Shown here in pieces: positions 10,118 through 19,254 of a DNA stretch of 23,981 bases. Origin of the DNA: Cladosporium sp. IMV 00045 (taxonomy: Eukaryota; Ascomycota; Dothideomycetes; Cladosporiales; Cladosporiaceae). How positions within the stretch are numbered: the stretch's first letter is position 1; each line of letters opens with the position of its first letter. Both the position numbers and the translations under genes were made by a program. The stretch covers positions 1-23,981 of the forward strand of contig MSJI02000429.1 of NCBI GenBank assembly GCA_001931905.2, in the 5' to 3' direction. Under the pieces are notes generated by a model, which was given only the letters and a program-made list of their open reading frames with translations, made no database searches and was not told the DNA's origin.

Positions 10118-11610
10118 ATGAAGTCAACTATCTTCGCTCTGGCAGCGGTGACAGCCGCTGGCTCGGCTTCCGCGCAGATTGCAGCCTACGGGCAGTGTGG
10201 TGGCACTAACTGGACCGGCGAGACGGCATGCGAGTCTGGATGGTCTTGCCACAAATACAACGATTACTACTCGCAGTGCTTGGAGGGAGCTGGTGAAAGC
10301 ACCAAGGCCGCAAACACCAAGGCCGCAAGCACCAAGGCTGCGTCTACATCGACTAAAAGCTCGACACCCAAGAAGCCTGCTTCGACTAAGGCTTCCGCGA
10401 CTACTCAGAACGCAGCCGTGAAACCCGCCGCGACCAAACCTTCCTCCACTGCTCAGGCGTCTTCAACCACCAGAGCTTCTCCCTCCGCCGTCAACCGCGC
10501 TGGATCTTCTTCCGAAGGCGTCAAGTATGCCGGTGTCAACGTAGGCCAACACGCACGTCAACTTCCCGATCCATTCGACTACTAACGTATCGACTCACAG
10601 ATTGCTGGTCTCGATTTCGGCTGTGGAACCGACGGCACTTGTAACACTGGCAGCATCGTCAACCCTGGCGAGGATGGTCTCAACCAGATGAAGCACTTCG
10701 TCAACGACGACGGCCTGAACACCTTCCGCATTCCCGTGGGCTGGCAGTACCTTGTGGACAGCGTCGGCGGCACCCTCAACGCTGACCACTGGTCTACCTT
10801 CGATGCGCAGATTCAGGGCTGCCTGGATGCCGGTGCTGAGATGTGCATCGTTGACCTGCACAACTACGCCCGCTGGAACGGCAACATCGTCGGCCAGGGC
10901 GGTCCTACCGATGAGGACCTTGCTAGCCTTTGGTCGCAGGTTGCTACCAAGTACAAGGGTAGCCCCAAAGTTGCTTTCGGCGTCATGAATGAGCCTGTAA
11001 GTGTCCACCAAAGGAATTTTGCTTCCTCGCATGAGTGTCTTGATGCTGACTCTTCGCCTAGCATGACGTGCCGGACATTGACACCTGGGCATCCACGGTC
11101 CAGGCCGTGGTTACTGCCATCCGCAAGGCTGGTGCGACTGAGAACAAAATTCTCCTCCCTGGCAATGAGTGGACCCACGCCAGCGCCTTCATCGATAATG
11201 GCTCAGGCGCTGCTCTCTCGAAGATTACCAACCTTGACGACAGCACCACCAACCTGATCTTCGATGTGCACCAATACCTGGACTCCGACGGATCCGGCAC
11301 CTCCACCACTTGCACCACGAACAACGTTGACACGTTCAACACTCTCGGCGACTGGCTGCGCGAGAACAAGCGCGAGGCTATCCTGACTGAAACCGGTGGC
11401 AGCAACGACTCGAGCTGCCTGCAGGCTCTCTGCGAGCAATTCGAGGCGTTGAACGAGTACTCCGACGTCTACCTTGGCTGGACCGGCTGGTCTGCTGGTA
11501 AGTTTGACTCCAGCTACGAGCTCACCGAGACCCCGAGCCAGAGTGGAAGCGGCTGGACCGATCAGGAGATCGTCACCAAGTGCGTCGCTGGCAAGTTTGG
11601 AAGCAAGTGA
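10118..11610 (+). CDS. GH5_5 endo-beta-1,4-glucanase with N-terminal CBM1
   Basis: This is a secreted cellulase that cuts internal beta-1,4 bonds of cellulose. Three exons (10118-10540, 10601-10996, 11062-11610) give 455 residues. Intron 1 (60 nt) has a CTAAC branch site at 10582-10586; intron 2 (65 nt) has GTAAGT and CCTAG ends. Both are phase 0. Residues 1-19 form a signal peptide. Residues about 24-55 are a CBM1 cellulose-binding module with Cys 27, 38, 44 and 54 and aromatics Y50/Y51. Residues about 56-133 are a Ser/Thr/Lys/Pro linker. The catalytic domain starts at [19 protein letters not shown] and matches the Trichoderma EGII type closely ([31 protein letters not shown]). The acid/base is E272 in MNEPHD, split exactly by intron 2; the nucleophile is E383 in ILTETGG. 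The gene appears intact, with its own TATA box and poly(A) signal. The linker is unusually Lys-rich. Confidence 0.95.
10298..10342 (+). repeat. Three 15-bp tandem units in the cellulase linker
   Basis: Three consecutive in-frame 15-base units encode [10 protein letters not shown] and S-T-K-A-A. They differ by only a few bases. Such minisatellites let linker length vary by slippage without a frame change. Confidence 0.8.
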
Positions 11611-11783
11611 AACCTTACTCACTACTTGGCTGGGTATGGTGTGGGTGAAGACGGGTGTTTACTTTGGAGGCTGTACTTTTGCAATTTTTCCTGCGGTACT
11701 TCTTTTCGTTTTTCGTTCCTTGCCGGTCGCGGTATATACTTCCCTATTACAGCCTTTCGATGTTACACTGCAAAAGAAATGAC

Positions 11784-11789
11784 AATAAA
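11784..11789 (+). terminator. Poly(A) signal of the cellulase gene
   Basis: A canonical AATAAA lies about 175 bases after the stop codon at 11610, in AT-richer sequence than the gene. The distance fits a fungal 3' untranslated region. Confidence 0.5.
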
Positions 11790-12027
11790 GTCTGTCGTAC
11801 AGAAATCGTCCATTTCAGTTCGTAGCAGCATTGACCCAATCTCGAGCAATGTCCGGCTGTTCCTCCAATCGTCCGAAGGTCACACGCTACCTTGAGCAAA
11901 TTAATCAGACCTCGTACGCAACCGGTCCTTAGTCAGCTTCGCCGTGTACGTCGCTACACGTTCGGAAATCGTGAGGAGAGCGAGTGGCGTGAGCCCGTCT
12001 GCAGGTATTCCTCTTGGTCTTGTATCT
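11790..12027. other. Intergenic, nothing recognised
   Basis: The sequence after the cellulase poly(A) signal shows no convincing gene. Positions about 12000-12020 (CAGGTATTCCTCTTGGTC) loosely resemble the 3' part of the 5S gene and may belong to the 5S fragment that follows. Confidence 0.4.
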
Positions 12028-12068
12028 CGGACCGGATGCCCAATTTTCGCTGCCTGCTGGTCACATGT
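12028..12068 (-). pseudogene. 5S rRNA 5'-end fragment (pseudogene)
   Basis: These 41 bases align without gaps to the first 41 bases of the 5S gene at 4647-4766. By hand I count 32 identities, including 14 of 15 over the CGGAC-GGATGCCCA part. Most differences are transitions. The intermediate element and C-box are missing, so it should not be transcribed by polymerase III. A looser match upstream, near 12000-12020, suggests a copy with an internal deletion. Confidence 0.55.
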
Positions 12069-12109
12069 GACGTGACCGCTTCTTATCGGTATCATGTGAA
12101 TCAAGTCCC

Positions 12110-13516
12110 TCACAAGGCTCCATATTCCGATCGTAGTCGCTCGAACCATTTCGCAAGTGATGGTGTGCCCTTCGCTCGGTGTTGAGAGAAGTGGTAGTTG
12201 ATTGGACGCTTTACTGCGTCCTTTTGGCGGTCCACAGTGTTGCATCCGTGCGTGCTATCGTGGCGGTATTTCTTCTTCCCAGGAGCGTCGAACCACACGT
12301 GCCTGCGCGCTTCAAAAAGATCGTCAAGGTATGAATCTTCGACATTAGCCTGTGAGCTTGTGAGGAAATCGAAGATTGGCCGCCACGTTCCTGATAGCGT
12401 GGTCATATTTTGTAGATCAATACGTCTTGGCTTCGTGCTTTGGAGTAAAAGCAGGAGGTCATCCGGGTCGCAGTGCAGCCCACGTATGCGACAAGATTGC
12501 AGAGTAGGCAGAGGGCTGCAGCCGGCCGCTTGTTGCATCAGTGATATGGATTGGGCGAAGGTCTTGAGACCCTTGGCCTGAGTGAAGAAATGGACATCGA
12601 GGTGTACGAGTTGCGGAGCGAGATGGAAGCACTAGCTAAGACCAAGGAGCTTGTCCTTTTCCGGCGTGTTGGCCGATGGTACTCTCCCAGAAGAAGATGA
12701 GTCCTCGCTGGGGCTAGGCCATTCTCGAACATCCGTTATGCGCGGAATGGTGTTGCACAGGCTCAATCCTAGGGACTGCAGAGGCGCAAAGCATGCTCGT
12801 AGGCCCGGATAACGGACCTCAAGATTGTTCAGCTCTATGCATCCGAGACTGCATCGCTGTAGCTCGCTGGTGTTGTACAGGTCAAGCTTCTTTATGGCAA
12901 GGCGGTTTGACGCCAACGACTCCATGGTATGATGGAAGGTGTAGGCGGCTGCCTCACAGATTGCGTTAGAGTCGAGTCCGTGATCATACATAAGGAGAGA
13001 TGGGGTTTCATGACCGCTGCCGTCGCGATACGAGACCAGACCTTGTAGGGAGAGAGATGACAGACAACGAGACCCGATGCTATGTCTGAGATTGAGGAAT
13101 GCCTCGCCGAGCAACTGGAATCTCTTTTTGGGGTCGCAGAAACTGCGAAGCGTCTTTCTACGGGCCTCCACGAGGTCTAAGTCTTGCTTCGTATTGATCT
13201 TCACATCGCCATCAAAGGTGGTCGAATCCCTCGTCCCACGTTCCAGAGATTTAGGGTCATATGCCAGACCTACTAGGGCCAGATGCCCTACCAGACGAGA
13301 AAACTCCTCCGATTGTGTGAAATGGACGAATTTCGTAGTGGATTGCTCGTCAAGGTGTACATGCTTCGTGCGGAAGAATGATTTGAAGTGCTTTTGCGTG
13401 GCTTTGGAAGCTACAAGCCGGCTACAATAGCGCAAGCTGAGGATGTCGCGCAGTTCCAGCACCTCTACTATTAGCTCAAACAGCTCGTTTGGTATGTCGT
13501 CGAGTGTAGGTGCCAT
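12110..13516 (-). pseudogene. F-box protein gene interrupted by one in-frame TAG
   Basis: The ATG at 13516 opens a frame that starts with an F-box (about residues 4-50: DIPNELFELIVEVLELRDI, then LRYCSRLVASKA). F-box proteins bring targets to the SCF ubiquitin ligase through Skp1; the rest of the protein chooses the target. The frame meets TAG at codon 295 (12632-12634) but continues in the same frame without further stops to 12110. Across the stop it reads KDKLLGLS-stop-CFHLAPQLVHLDV, a natural leucine-rich stretch, so the whole unit would be 468 codons. The TAG could be a CAG (Gln) with C changed to T. Another explanation is a 51-nt in-frame intron from GTACCATCG to TTAGCTAG, but it lacks a good branch site. 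The target is unknown. If the stop is real, a 294-residue shortened protein with an intact F-box could still be made. Confidence 0.72.
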
Positions 13517-14153
13517 CGCGAAGACAGAAAGCGAAGACTGTTCGTAACGATGTCTGTTGGAGCATGAAGCCCCAGCAGAGATCGCGGTGCAAATGGAGGG
13601 GATTGGAGCCCATCAAGCTTGGCGGCGGTACAAGGCATAGGCGAGGAGCAAAATGTCAACGATGATTGGAGGGAATTGGCAAGAGACGCCCAGCCCTCGC
13701 TTATCCAAGTTGTACGCTTCTTGAGAGCGAACAATAATGTCACTCGCCCGTTCTGTCCTTGAAGCCAAGGAGCCAAATTCTCACAACGAAGAACACTTCA
13801 CCCTCCCTTCGCCTTTATGGGGTCTGCTCCAAGGCACGAAGGCAGCATTTCGAATGTGCAGGTTGAAGCTTCGTTTCTCGGCCCCCAAGCCGTCTCATGC
13901 TCGCTTCCGTGGAAGCAACCGCGCATTTCTCGATTCAGAATTCGTACAGTTTGGCTTGGTAAATGTCTTGCACATCTCGTAGTATGCCGAGAAGCTTTGA
14001 TCAAACATCCCCGGCTGATTTAGGATCTTCCAAAAGTGGAGGTACCTTGCAATATGTGGCATTCCTCCTCGTCACTGGCCCTTCTGTCAGGTCACACAGC
14101 AAATGATGTGCAACAAAGCTTTACACCGGATGGGAGGTTTGCAGGTGATCTTG
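13517..14153. other. Intergenic, nothing recognised
   Basis: These 637 bases lie between the start of the F-box gene and the stop of the small membrane-protein gene, so they should hold the F-box promoter and the neighbour's 3' end. Several short open frames overlap on both strands, and none shows recognisable protein motifs. Confidence 0.5.
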
Positions 14154-14882
14154 CTAGGCTGTATCTCGTCGAGTGCCGAAGGCATGTTCCGGGACAGATT
14201 CTTCTCGATTGGCCTCATGTTCGTAGGAGTGTCGGAACTCCCTGAAGCTGTCCGCGAACACAATCACGGTCACTGCGGCCGTCCAGGCCCACATACCGAA
14301 TGCTACTGCGAGCAGAGGTCTCTCTTCAAGCAAGAAGGTTGATATTCCGCTTGCTCCTCCACCGCTGCTGCCTCCCCAGGTGAGAAGCTTGCGCCATGGT
14401 CGGCGAGAATGGTGACTGTCCATTGCGAGCCACAGCGCACCACTGAAGAAGGTCAACAAGGCGAAAGTCATGAGCAGCCATGGGTCTCTCTGGTCTGTGT
14501 GACTGTCTTTTTCCTGCTTTGATGAGAGTACCGTCACCGTGTACCAACCTGCCCCCGTCGACATTGTCAATGCGCCAAATTTTCGGTCATGCTGTGTAAG
14601 AGGTCGATAACTTGGGAGACTCATTTCCGCAAGGGTGTAGTAAGAATCGTGTGTGGTCCAATAACCAGATCAAAACAATAGAGTAGCTCGTTTGAGTTGA
14701 GAAACACTCACGCGATGAGCCTTCGCTTTCTCCCGATCGACAAGAAGGAACGAAGGATTTGTCGCAAGGACCAGGCCGTTTGGTTCAGTCGCAATCTTCG
14801 TATGGAAGCCAGACGTAACCACAGCAGACTCACTTAGAAGGATGGTAAAATCCTCACCGCAAATTTGACGGCAAATTTCCAC
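14154..14882 (-). CDS. Small two-TM membrane protein, unknown function, start unclear
   Basis: I do not recognise a family. The 3' exon encodes WYTVTVLSSKQ, then a hydrophobic segment (DPWLLMTFALLTFFSGALW), a Gly/Ser loop, a second hydrophobic segment (LLAVAFGMWAWTAAVTVIVF) and a charged tail. If translation starts at the ATG at 14624 the product is 156 residues. A 5' exon (14882-14712) joined by a 120-nt intron (GTGAGT at 14711 to ACACAG at 14592) gives a smooth phase-0 fusion, KAKAHR-HDRKFG, and 202 residues with TMs at about 96-114 and 150-170. That exon (GEDFTILLSESAVV, KIATEPNGLVLATNP) looks protein-like. But it has no ATG: the frame opens with GTG at 14882 just after a TAA at 14895-14897, and no good acceptor leaves room for an earlier exon. 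The start may be non-AUG, or the ATG may be lost. Confidence 0.45.
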
Positions 14883-14965
14883 GAAAATATAACATTAAGC
14901 TGTACAAGGTGATGTTCCTGTGCTATTCTAGTTTGGAGAGCTGTCCGAGGTCACGATCCTCTGTC

Positions 14966-14986
14966 TAGGGTTAGGGTTGAGGTTAG
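14966..14986 (+). repeat. Short interstitial telomere-like repeat
   Basis: TAGGGTTAGGGTT followed by GAGGTTAG gives about two exact and one degenerate unit of the fungal telomere repeat TTAGGG. It lies in the gap between the membrane-protein gene and the transporter. It may be a binding site for telobox-type factors or a scar of break repair; it is too short to decide. Confidence 0.6.
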
Positions 14987-15340
14987 CCGGTTGATCGCTG
15001 ACCTAAAAGCTCTGCTGTCGATCGATTCCATGTATCCCGCCTCCCGCCAACATCCAATCCGTGATTGCTACAGTACATCGTCTGCCACGACCAGTACACA
15101 CTCATCAGCGGCTTCCTATCATGCGCCAAGTGCCACTTAACTCGCTACCGAGATGACGCTCATACATCCTTGCATATTCGCGGATGAGATCAGAGAAATC
15201 AAGATCGATCTCAAAGTTGCAGCAGCGGAGTCGTTGCCGTGCCGTCCCAATCTGCAAGGAACAGCCTACGGGACCACGCATCTCCCCTCCCACACTCCGT
15301 ACGCCAAAACATCATCGATCTGAAAAACCTTCCTTTCTCC

Positions 15341-15358
15341 ATGATGATGATGATGATG
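15341..15358. repeat. (ATG)6 microsatellite
   Basis: Six perfect tandem ATG triplets lie in the region upstream of the transporter gene. Nothing links them to a function. Confidence 0.85.
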
Positions 15359-15894
15359 CCGATGTGTCTTTGCACAGACAGAGAAGTTCATGGCTCGCAG
15401 GGTTTCAACGGTCGCCATGTGGCAAACGTGCAAAGTCCTGTGCCGTACCAAACGTTGACAGGACGCCGATTGCTGTAGCCCGCACGAAACGCATTTTGCA
15501 CCGAGAGCCCTCTCAGGTCAAATGTTCGAGATACCTTTGTCCGTGGCTGAAGACTCTTGTCACGAGCGAGGGCAATCCCGCCCGTCATGGTTTCGGCACG
15601 CTATATGAGCGTGTCGTTACACGAACTTGCCGTGTCCATGAACTTTCGATACGTCACGTCAGAGCAATACATTCTGCACCTTCGCACAGGTGGTGCGCCG
15701 CCGCATTGGTGCTTATTGTGGCAACCCTTCACGTAGCGGCGCCCTATAGTAAGTTTTCGTGCCGCTCCTGCTGGGTTGCCGGCGATTGCTTCCTTTTTTT
15801 CTCTATCACGAGAGGCCTACAACTGTTGTTCTTCTGGTCGCCGACCAAGAATCCCTATTCGGGTACTGACTAGGTGCTCGAAACAACATTCGCA

Positions 15895-17724
15895 ATGTCC
15901 GAAGTCCACTCGTATATGGGCCTGCGAGGCCCGGCGCTGGCGACTGTAATTGGCACTGTCTCAGGACTTGCTTTTTTCCTGTTCGGCTACGACCAGGGAG
16001 ACCTCGCAGAACTCTTAACGGTACCTTCTTTTCGCAGCCAGTTCCCTCAGACAGACACCATTGGCAACCCGGACGATTACCAAGTTGCCAATCTTCAGGG
16101 CATTACCGTCGGTATCTGGAACTTGGGATGTTTCCTTTCAGCAATTCTGACGATCTTCATCGGCGACAAACTTGGTCGGAGGAAAACAATGTTAATGGGC
16201 TTGGTATTCCTCGCAATTGGAGAGATTATTCAAGCAACATCTTTTAGCTGGGCACAATTCCTGGTCGGTCGAGCTGTTGCTGGATGGGGCAACGGTTTCA
16301 ACACCGCCACGGTCCCTGCGTGGCAAGCCGAGTGCACCAAGGCCCATCGTCGCGGGACTTTACTCATGGTTACCGCCGGAACCTTCATCGCTGCTGGCAT
16401 TTGCTTCAGTTACTGGATGGGGTTCGCGTTTGCCTGGCTCGACCCTTCCTCTGCGGCATGGCGTGTGCCAATCGCGATTCAGCTTATCTTCCTTCTTGTG
16501 GCGGCCCTTATGCTCCTGCTGATGCCAGAATCACCACGCTGGCTTATCCTGACAGGACGAGAAGACGAGGCTCTTCGCGTGCTATCCGCGCTCAACGATT
16601 TGCCGAAAGACAGTCACGATGTTCGTCAGGAATTCTTGCAGATCAAGGACGCCGTCATCGAGATGTCGAAAGGCACTTTCGGATCAGCTTTCTCGATGGG
16701 CGATTATCGCCACATCCACCGGACCACTCTTGCTGTCGTGCTCCAAGTGTTCCAACAGATGACTGGTATCAATCTCGTCACGCAATTTTTGGCTCTTATG
16801 TTCGTTCAGCTCTACGGCTACTCTGGCTGGATTGGTCGGTTACTTGCCGCTTGCGTAGGTACGGAGTTTCTGTTGGCCTCAATTGTCCCAGTCGTCGGTA
16901 TTGACCGCTTCTGGGGCCGTCGGAGCCTCATGATGTTCGGCGCAAGCGGTATGTGCGTGTCGATGGCTATCCTGACTGCCATGCTCTGGCTGTCGACTAC
17001 CGCTGGTGATATCGTCAGCACGGTGTTCTTATTCGTATACTGCACCTTCTTTGCGATCGGATGGCAAGGCATGGCCTGGTTGTATCAGGTAGAAATCGTA
17101 CCTCTGCGCATTCGCGGGCCTGCCAATGCCATGTCCACAGCAGCAAACTGGCTGGTCAACTACGCCATCGTCCAGATCGCACCAGTGGCATTTCACAATA
17201 TTGGCCATCGCACCTACATTATCTTCGCCGCATTCAACTTCGCCATCGTCCCGATCATCTACTTCTTCTACCCAGAAACCGGCTTTCGCAGCCTCGAAGA
17301 GGTCGACGTCATCTTCTATAACACCAACAATCAACCCAAGCCACTCCTCAACGTCGTTAAGATTGCAGCAAATGAGCCTCTCTGGTACACCAAAGGCAGT
17401 GAGGAGTCTTTCAACTACGAAGAAACAGATTGGCACAAGAAGCGTCTCCGATTCAGTGACGAAGTCAAGACGAGCGAAGGCGAATCGACCACTCTGCATG
17501 GAAGTGACAATTCACCTACCAAAAAGCTCTCTGATAACGGCGCGAGCGATGATGAATTGATTGCGGGTCGACCGCCCAGCCGACATGCTGGATTGGATGC
17601 TAGCGGACCATGGCCTAATGCCGGAGGGTTCGCTTCTCAGGATGCTGCGCCTAGCCCGACGGTTCCTAGACTGAGCGCTTCGAGGGACAGTGTCAGGTCA
17701 AGGGGAGCTGGTATTGGCTACTGA
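15895..17724 (+). CDS. MFS sugar transporter
   Basis: This is a plasma-membrane hexose/sugar importer of the major facilitator superfamily, 609 residues in a single exon. The start is the ATG at 15895 (MSEVHSYMG); no ATG lies further upstream in this frame. Visible family signatures: GYDQGD (31-36) at the end of TM1, GDKLGRRK (90-97) between TM2 and TM3, PESPRWL (211-217) after TM6, QQMTGIN (287-293) in TM7, DRFWGRR (337-343) in the loop after TM8, and PETGFRSLEE (460-469) after TM12, a variant of the usual PETKG. About twelve hydrophobic segments can be followed. The C-terminal tail of about 130 residues is hydrophilic and rich in Ser, Asp and Pro, a likely site for phosphorylation and turnover control. 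Substrate cannot be told from sequence. It converges with the GH130 gene. Confidence 0.92.
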   Translation: MSEVHSYMGLRGPALATVIGTVSGLAFFLFGYDQGDLAELLTVPSFRSQFPQTDTIGNPDDYQVANLQGITVGIWNLGCFLSAILTIFIGDKLGRRKTMLMGLVFLAIGEIIQATSFSWAQFLVGRAVAGWGNGFNTATVPAWQAECTKAHRRGTLLMVTAGTFIAAGICFSYWMGFAFAWLDPSSAAWRVPIAIQLIFLLVAALMLLLMPESPRWLILTGREDEALRVLSALNDLPKDSHDVRQEFLQIKDAVIEMSKGTFGSAFSMGDYRHIHRTTLAVVLQVFQQMTGINLVTQFLALMFVQLYGYSGWIGRLLAACVGTEFLLASIVPVVGIDRFWGRRSLMMFGASGMCVSMAILTAMLWLSTTAGDIVSTVFLFVYCTFFAIGWQGMAWLYQVEIVPLRIRGPANAMSTAANWLVNYAIVQIAPVAFHNIGHRTYIIFAAFNFAIVPIIYFFYPETGFRSLEEVDVIFYNTNNQPKPLLNVVKIAANEPLWYTKGSEESFNYEETDWHKKRLRFSDEVKTSEGESTTLHGSDNSPTKKLSDNGASDDELIAGRPPSRHAGLDASGPWPNAGGFASQDAAPSPTVPRLSASRDSVRSRGAGIGY

Positions 17725-18036
17725 GTTCGTCGGGGGTTCTGTACTGTACGATAAGTTATCTCTTGTGTATCACAAACAGGACCGGCTGCTGTGGCGCGTC
17801 GGGGACTTGAAGCCTTATGCTTGACAAGTGTTGCAACAATATCATGTAAACGAATATGCAATTCGATTGTTGGCATTCTACAGGATGGTAATCTCGACAA
17901 GGCATGGCCACAATGTTCTCATCAACTTCATGGTATGAGACAACATGACTTCATACCCTTGATGTGTCAAATGACCTATCGTTGGCGTGCAACAAATCCT
18001 CTCAACTAACGCCCTCCGACTATCGCTACCCTACAT
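17725..18036. other. Convergent 3' gap, transporter to GH130
   Basis: These 312 bases separate two genes that end toward each other and should hold both 3' untranslated regions. No gene, terminator hairpin or repeat was seen. Confidence 0.5.
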
Positions 18037-19254
18037 CTACTTGTCTTCCCAAGGCTGCACCTCAGCCGTCGCAACCCCAAGCGAGCTATCCGCCTGCCCA
18101 AAGTACAACCACCACTTACCCTTGAACTGCACCAGCCCCTCAGCGAAAACAACCCTATTGACCTGCCCCTCCGTCTGCTCCGGCGTACTAGGCCAAAGGA
18201 AAGGTTTCTCAAGCCTAGCAACCGGCCCATCCACCAACTCAGGTTGATACGTACCCCCAACGACGGGGTTCTCAATGCTCGCGTTGACCTGCGGTCGGAA
18301 GCCTCCCGTTGGATCGATCAGCATTTGTCCCACGGAGTACTGGCCTTGTGGGTAGCCGGCTCGACCGGTCGTCATGGCGTTGTAGATGAGCAGCCAGGTG
18401 CCGTGGCGGGTTTTGATGGGCGCGGGTCCGGGCTCGAGGAGGCGGTTTTCCCACGGGTGGACGGGGGCGGCGAAGGGTGAGGTGGAGGGTAGGGTGGTCC
18501 AGTTGAGAAGGTCGGGGGAGGTTGCGTGGTACAGGGAGGAGTCGCCCCTGCGTTTCGATGGTTGGACATGGGCATTGGCAGGGGGGCAAGGTTCGACGAC
18601 AGGTACTTACCAGTACATATGATACAGCCCGTTGATTTTCTCGTTCGTTATGGCGCCCGACTTGGAATGGTTGAGCCGCGGGCCTGGGACGTCGATGTCG
18701 CTGAAGGCAACATCTTGCCAGTACGGGAAGAGAGGCGGGTACTTCGTCCAATTGAGAAGATCGGTCGAAGTGGCGATGCAGAGCTGCGGCGAAGTGAGAT
18801 TATACGCAGTGTACGTGAGGTAGAACGTGCCGTTGACGCGGATGATTCGGGGATCTTCAGTGCCACCTCCAGCCTCCCAGGGTTCGGTGGCAGAGATGAT
18901 GGGTCTGTTGAGACGCTCGAAGTTGATGCCGTCGGTACTCCATGCGAGTCCTACGGAGCTGACTTTGGATTCGTTTTGCGCTCGGTACAGGAGGAAGATA
19001 GTTTCATTCAGGACGATTGCGGTGGGATTGTAGAGGAATGCGGACTCGAAATTGTTGGCTGGGTTGGGGGAGAGGATGGGATTGGTTGCGTATTGATTGA
19101 ATGGTAGGATTGGAAAATAGGGAGGAATATAGTCCGGATCCCCATCGACGGTGTCAAAGTCGATGTTGAAAGGGAGCCTATCTGACGATGTAACGTTCTG
19201 ACAAGAGATCACTCGAGCGAGCAATAGACCAACCAGTAACCTGATGACCTGCAT
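18037..19254 (-). CDS. Secreted GH130-like glycosidase/phosphorylase
   Basis: This is a five-bladed beta-propeller enzyme, most like GH130, a family acting on beta-mannosides. Two exons (19254-18611 and 18547-18037) flank a 63-nt intron (GTAAGT...CGCAG) that splits the Trp codon of HMYW-GDSSLYHA; the product is 384 residues. Residues 1-18 (MQVIRLLVGLLLARVISC) form a signal peptide, and at least seven N-X-S/T sequons follow, which fits secretion. Family-like motifs: FLYNPTAIVLNETIFLLYRA, GGTEDPR (D124, the expected catalytic acid), GLYHMYWGD, LEPGPAPIKT, and near the end FAEGLV followed by LYFGQADS, where bacterial members have a YGAAD-like motif. An ATG at 19281 is also in frame, but the TATA box would leave it almost no leader. 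Whether it hydrolyses or phosphorolyses mannosides cannot be decided. GH43 is the alternative family. Confidence 0.8.

Larger units (their letters stand above)
14883..15894. promoter_or_regulatory. Upstream region of the sugar transporter gene
   Basis: This gap of about 1 kb should hold the promoter of the MFS gene. It contains the telomere-like motif at 14966-14986 and six ATG triplets at 15341-15358. It also contains a likely 5' untranslated intron at 15749-15873 (GTAAGT donor, TACTGAC branch-like site, TAG acceptor, 125 nt). An open frame from 15184 to 15873 exists but has no recognisable content and crosses the likely intron. Confidence 0.5.

Noticed and set aside
13210..13235. tRNA B-box-like GGTCGAATCCC
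   Set aside because: It differs from GTTCGANNC, no matching A-box or cloverleaf is present, and it lies inside the F-box coding sequence.
15341..15358. ATG-triplet run as a CRISPR-like or regulatory array
   Set aside because: It is a plain trinucleotide microsatellite without spacers.
15184..15873. Plus-strand open frame of 229 codons before the transporter
   Set aside because: It has no recognisable motif, is rich in Arg/Ser/His as chance frames are, includes the ATG-triplet run, and crosses a likely 5' untranslated intron of the transporter.
18526..19107. Plus-strand open frame of 193 codons
   Set aside because: It is antisense to the GH130 gene, which has clear motifs, a signal peptide and a proper intron.
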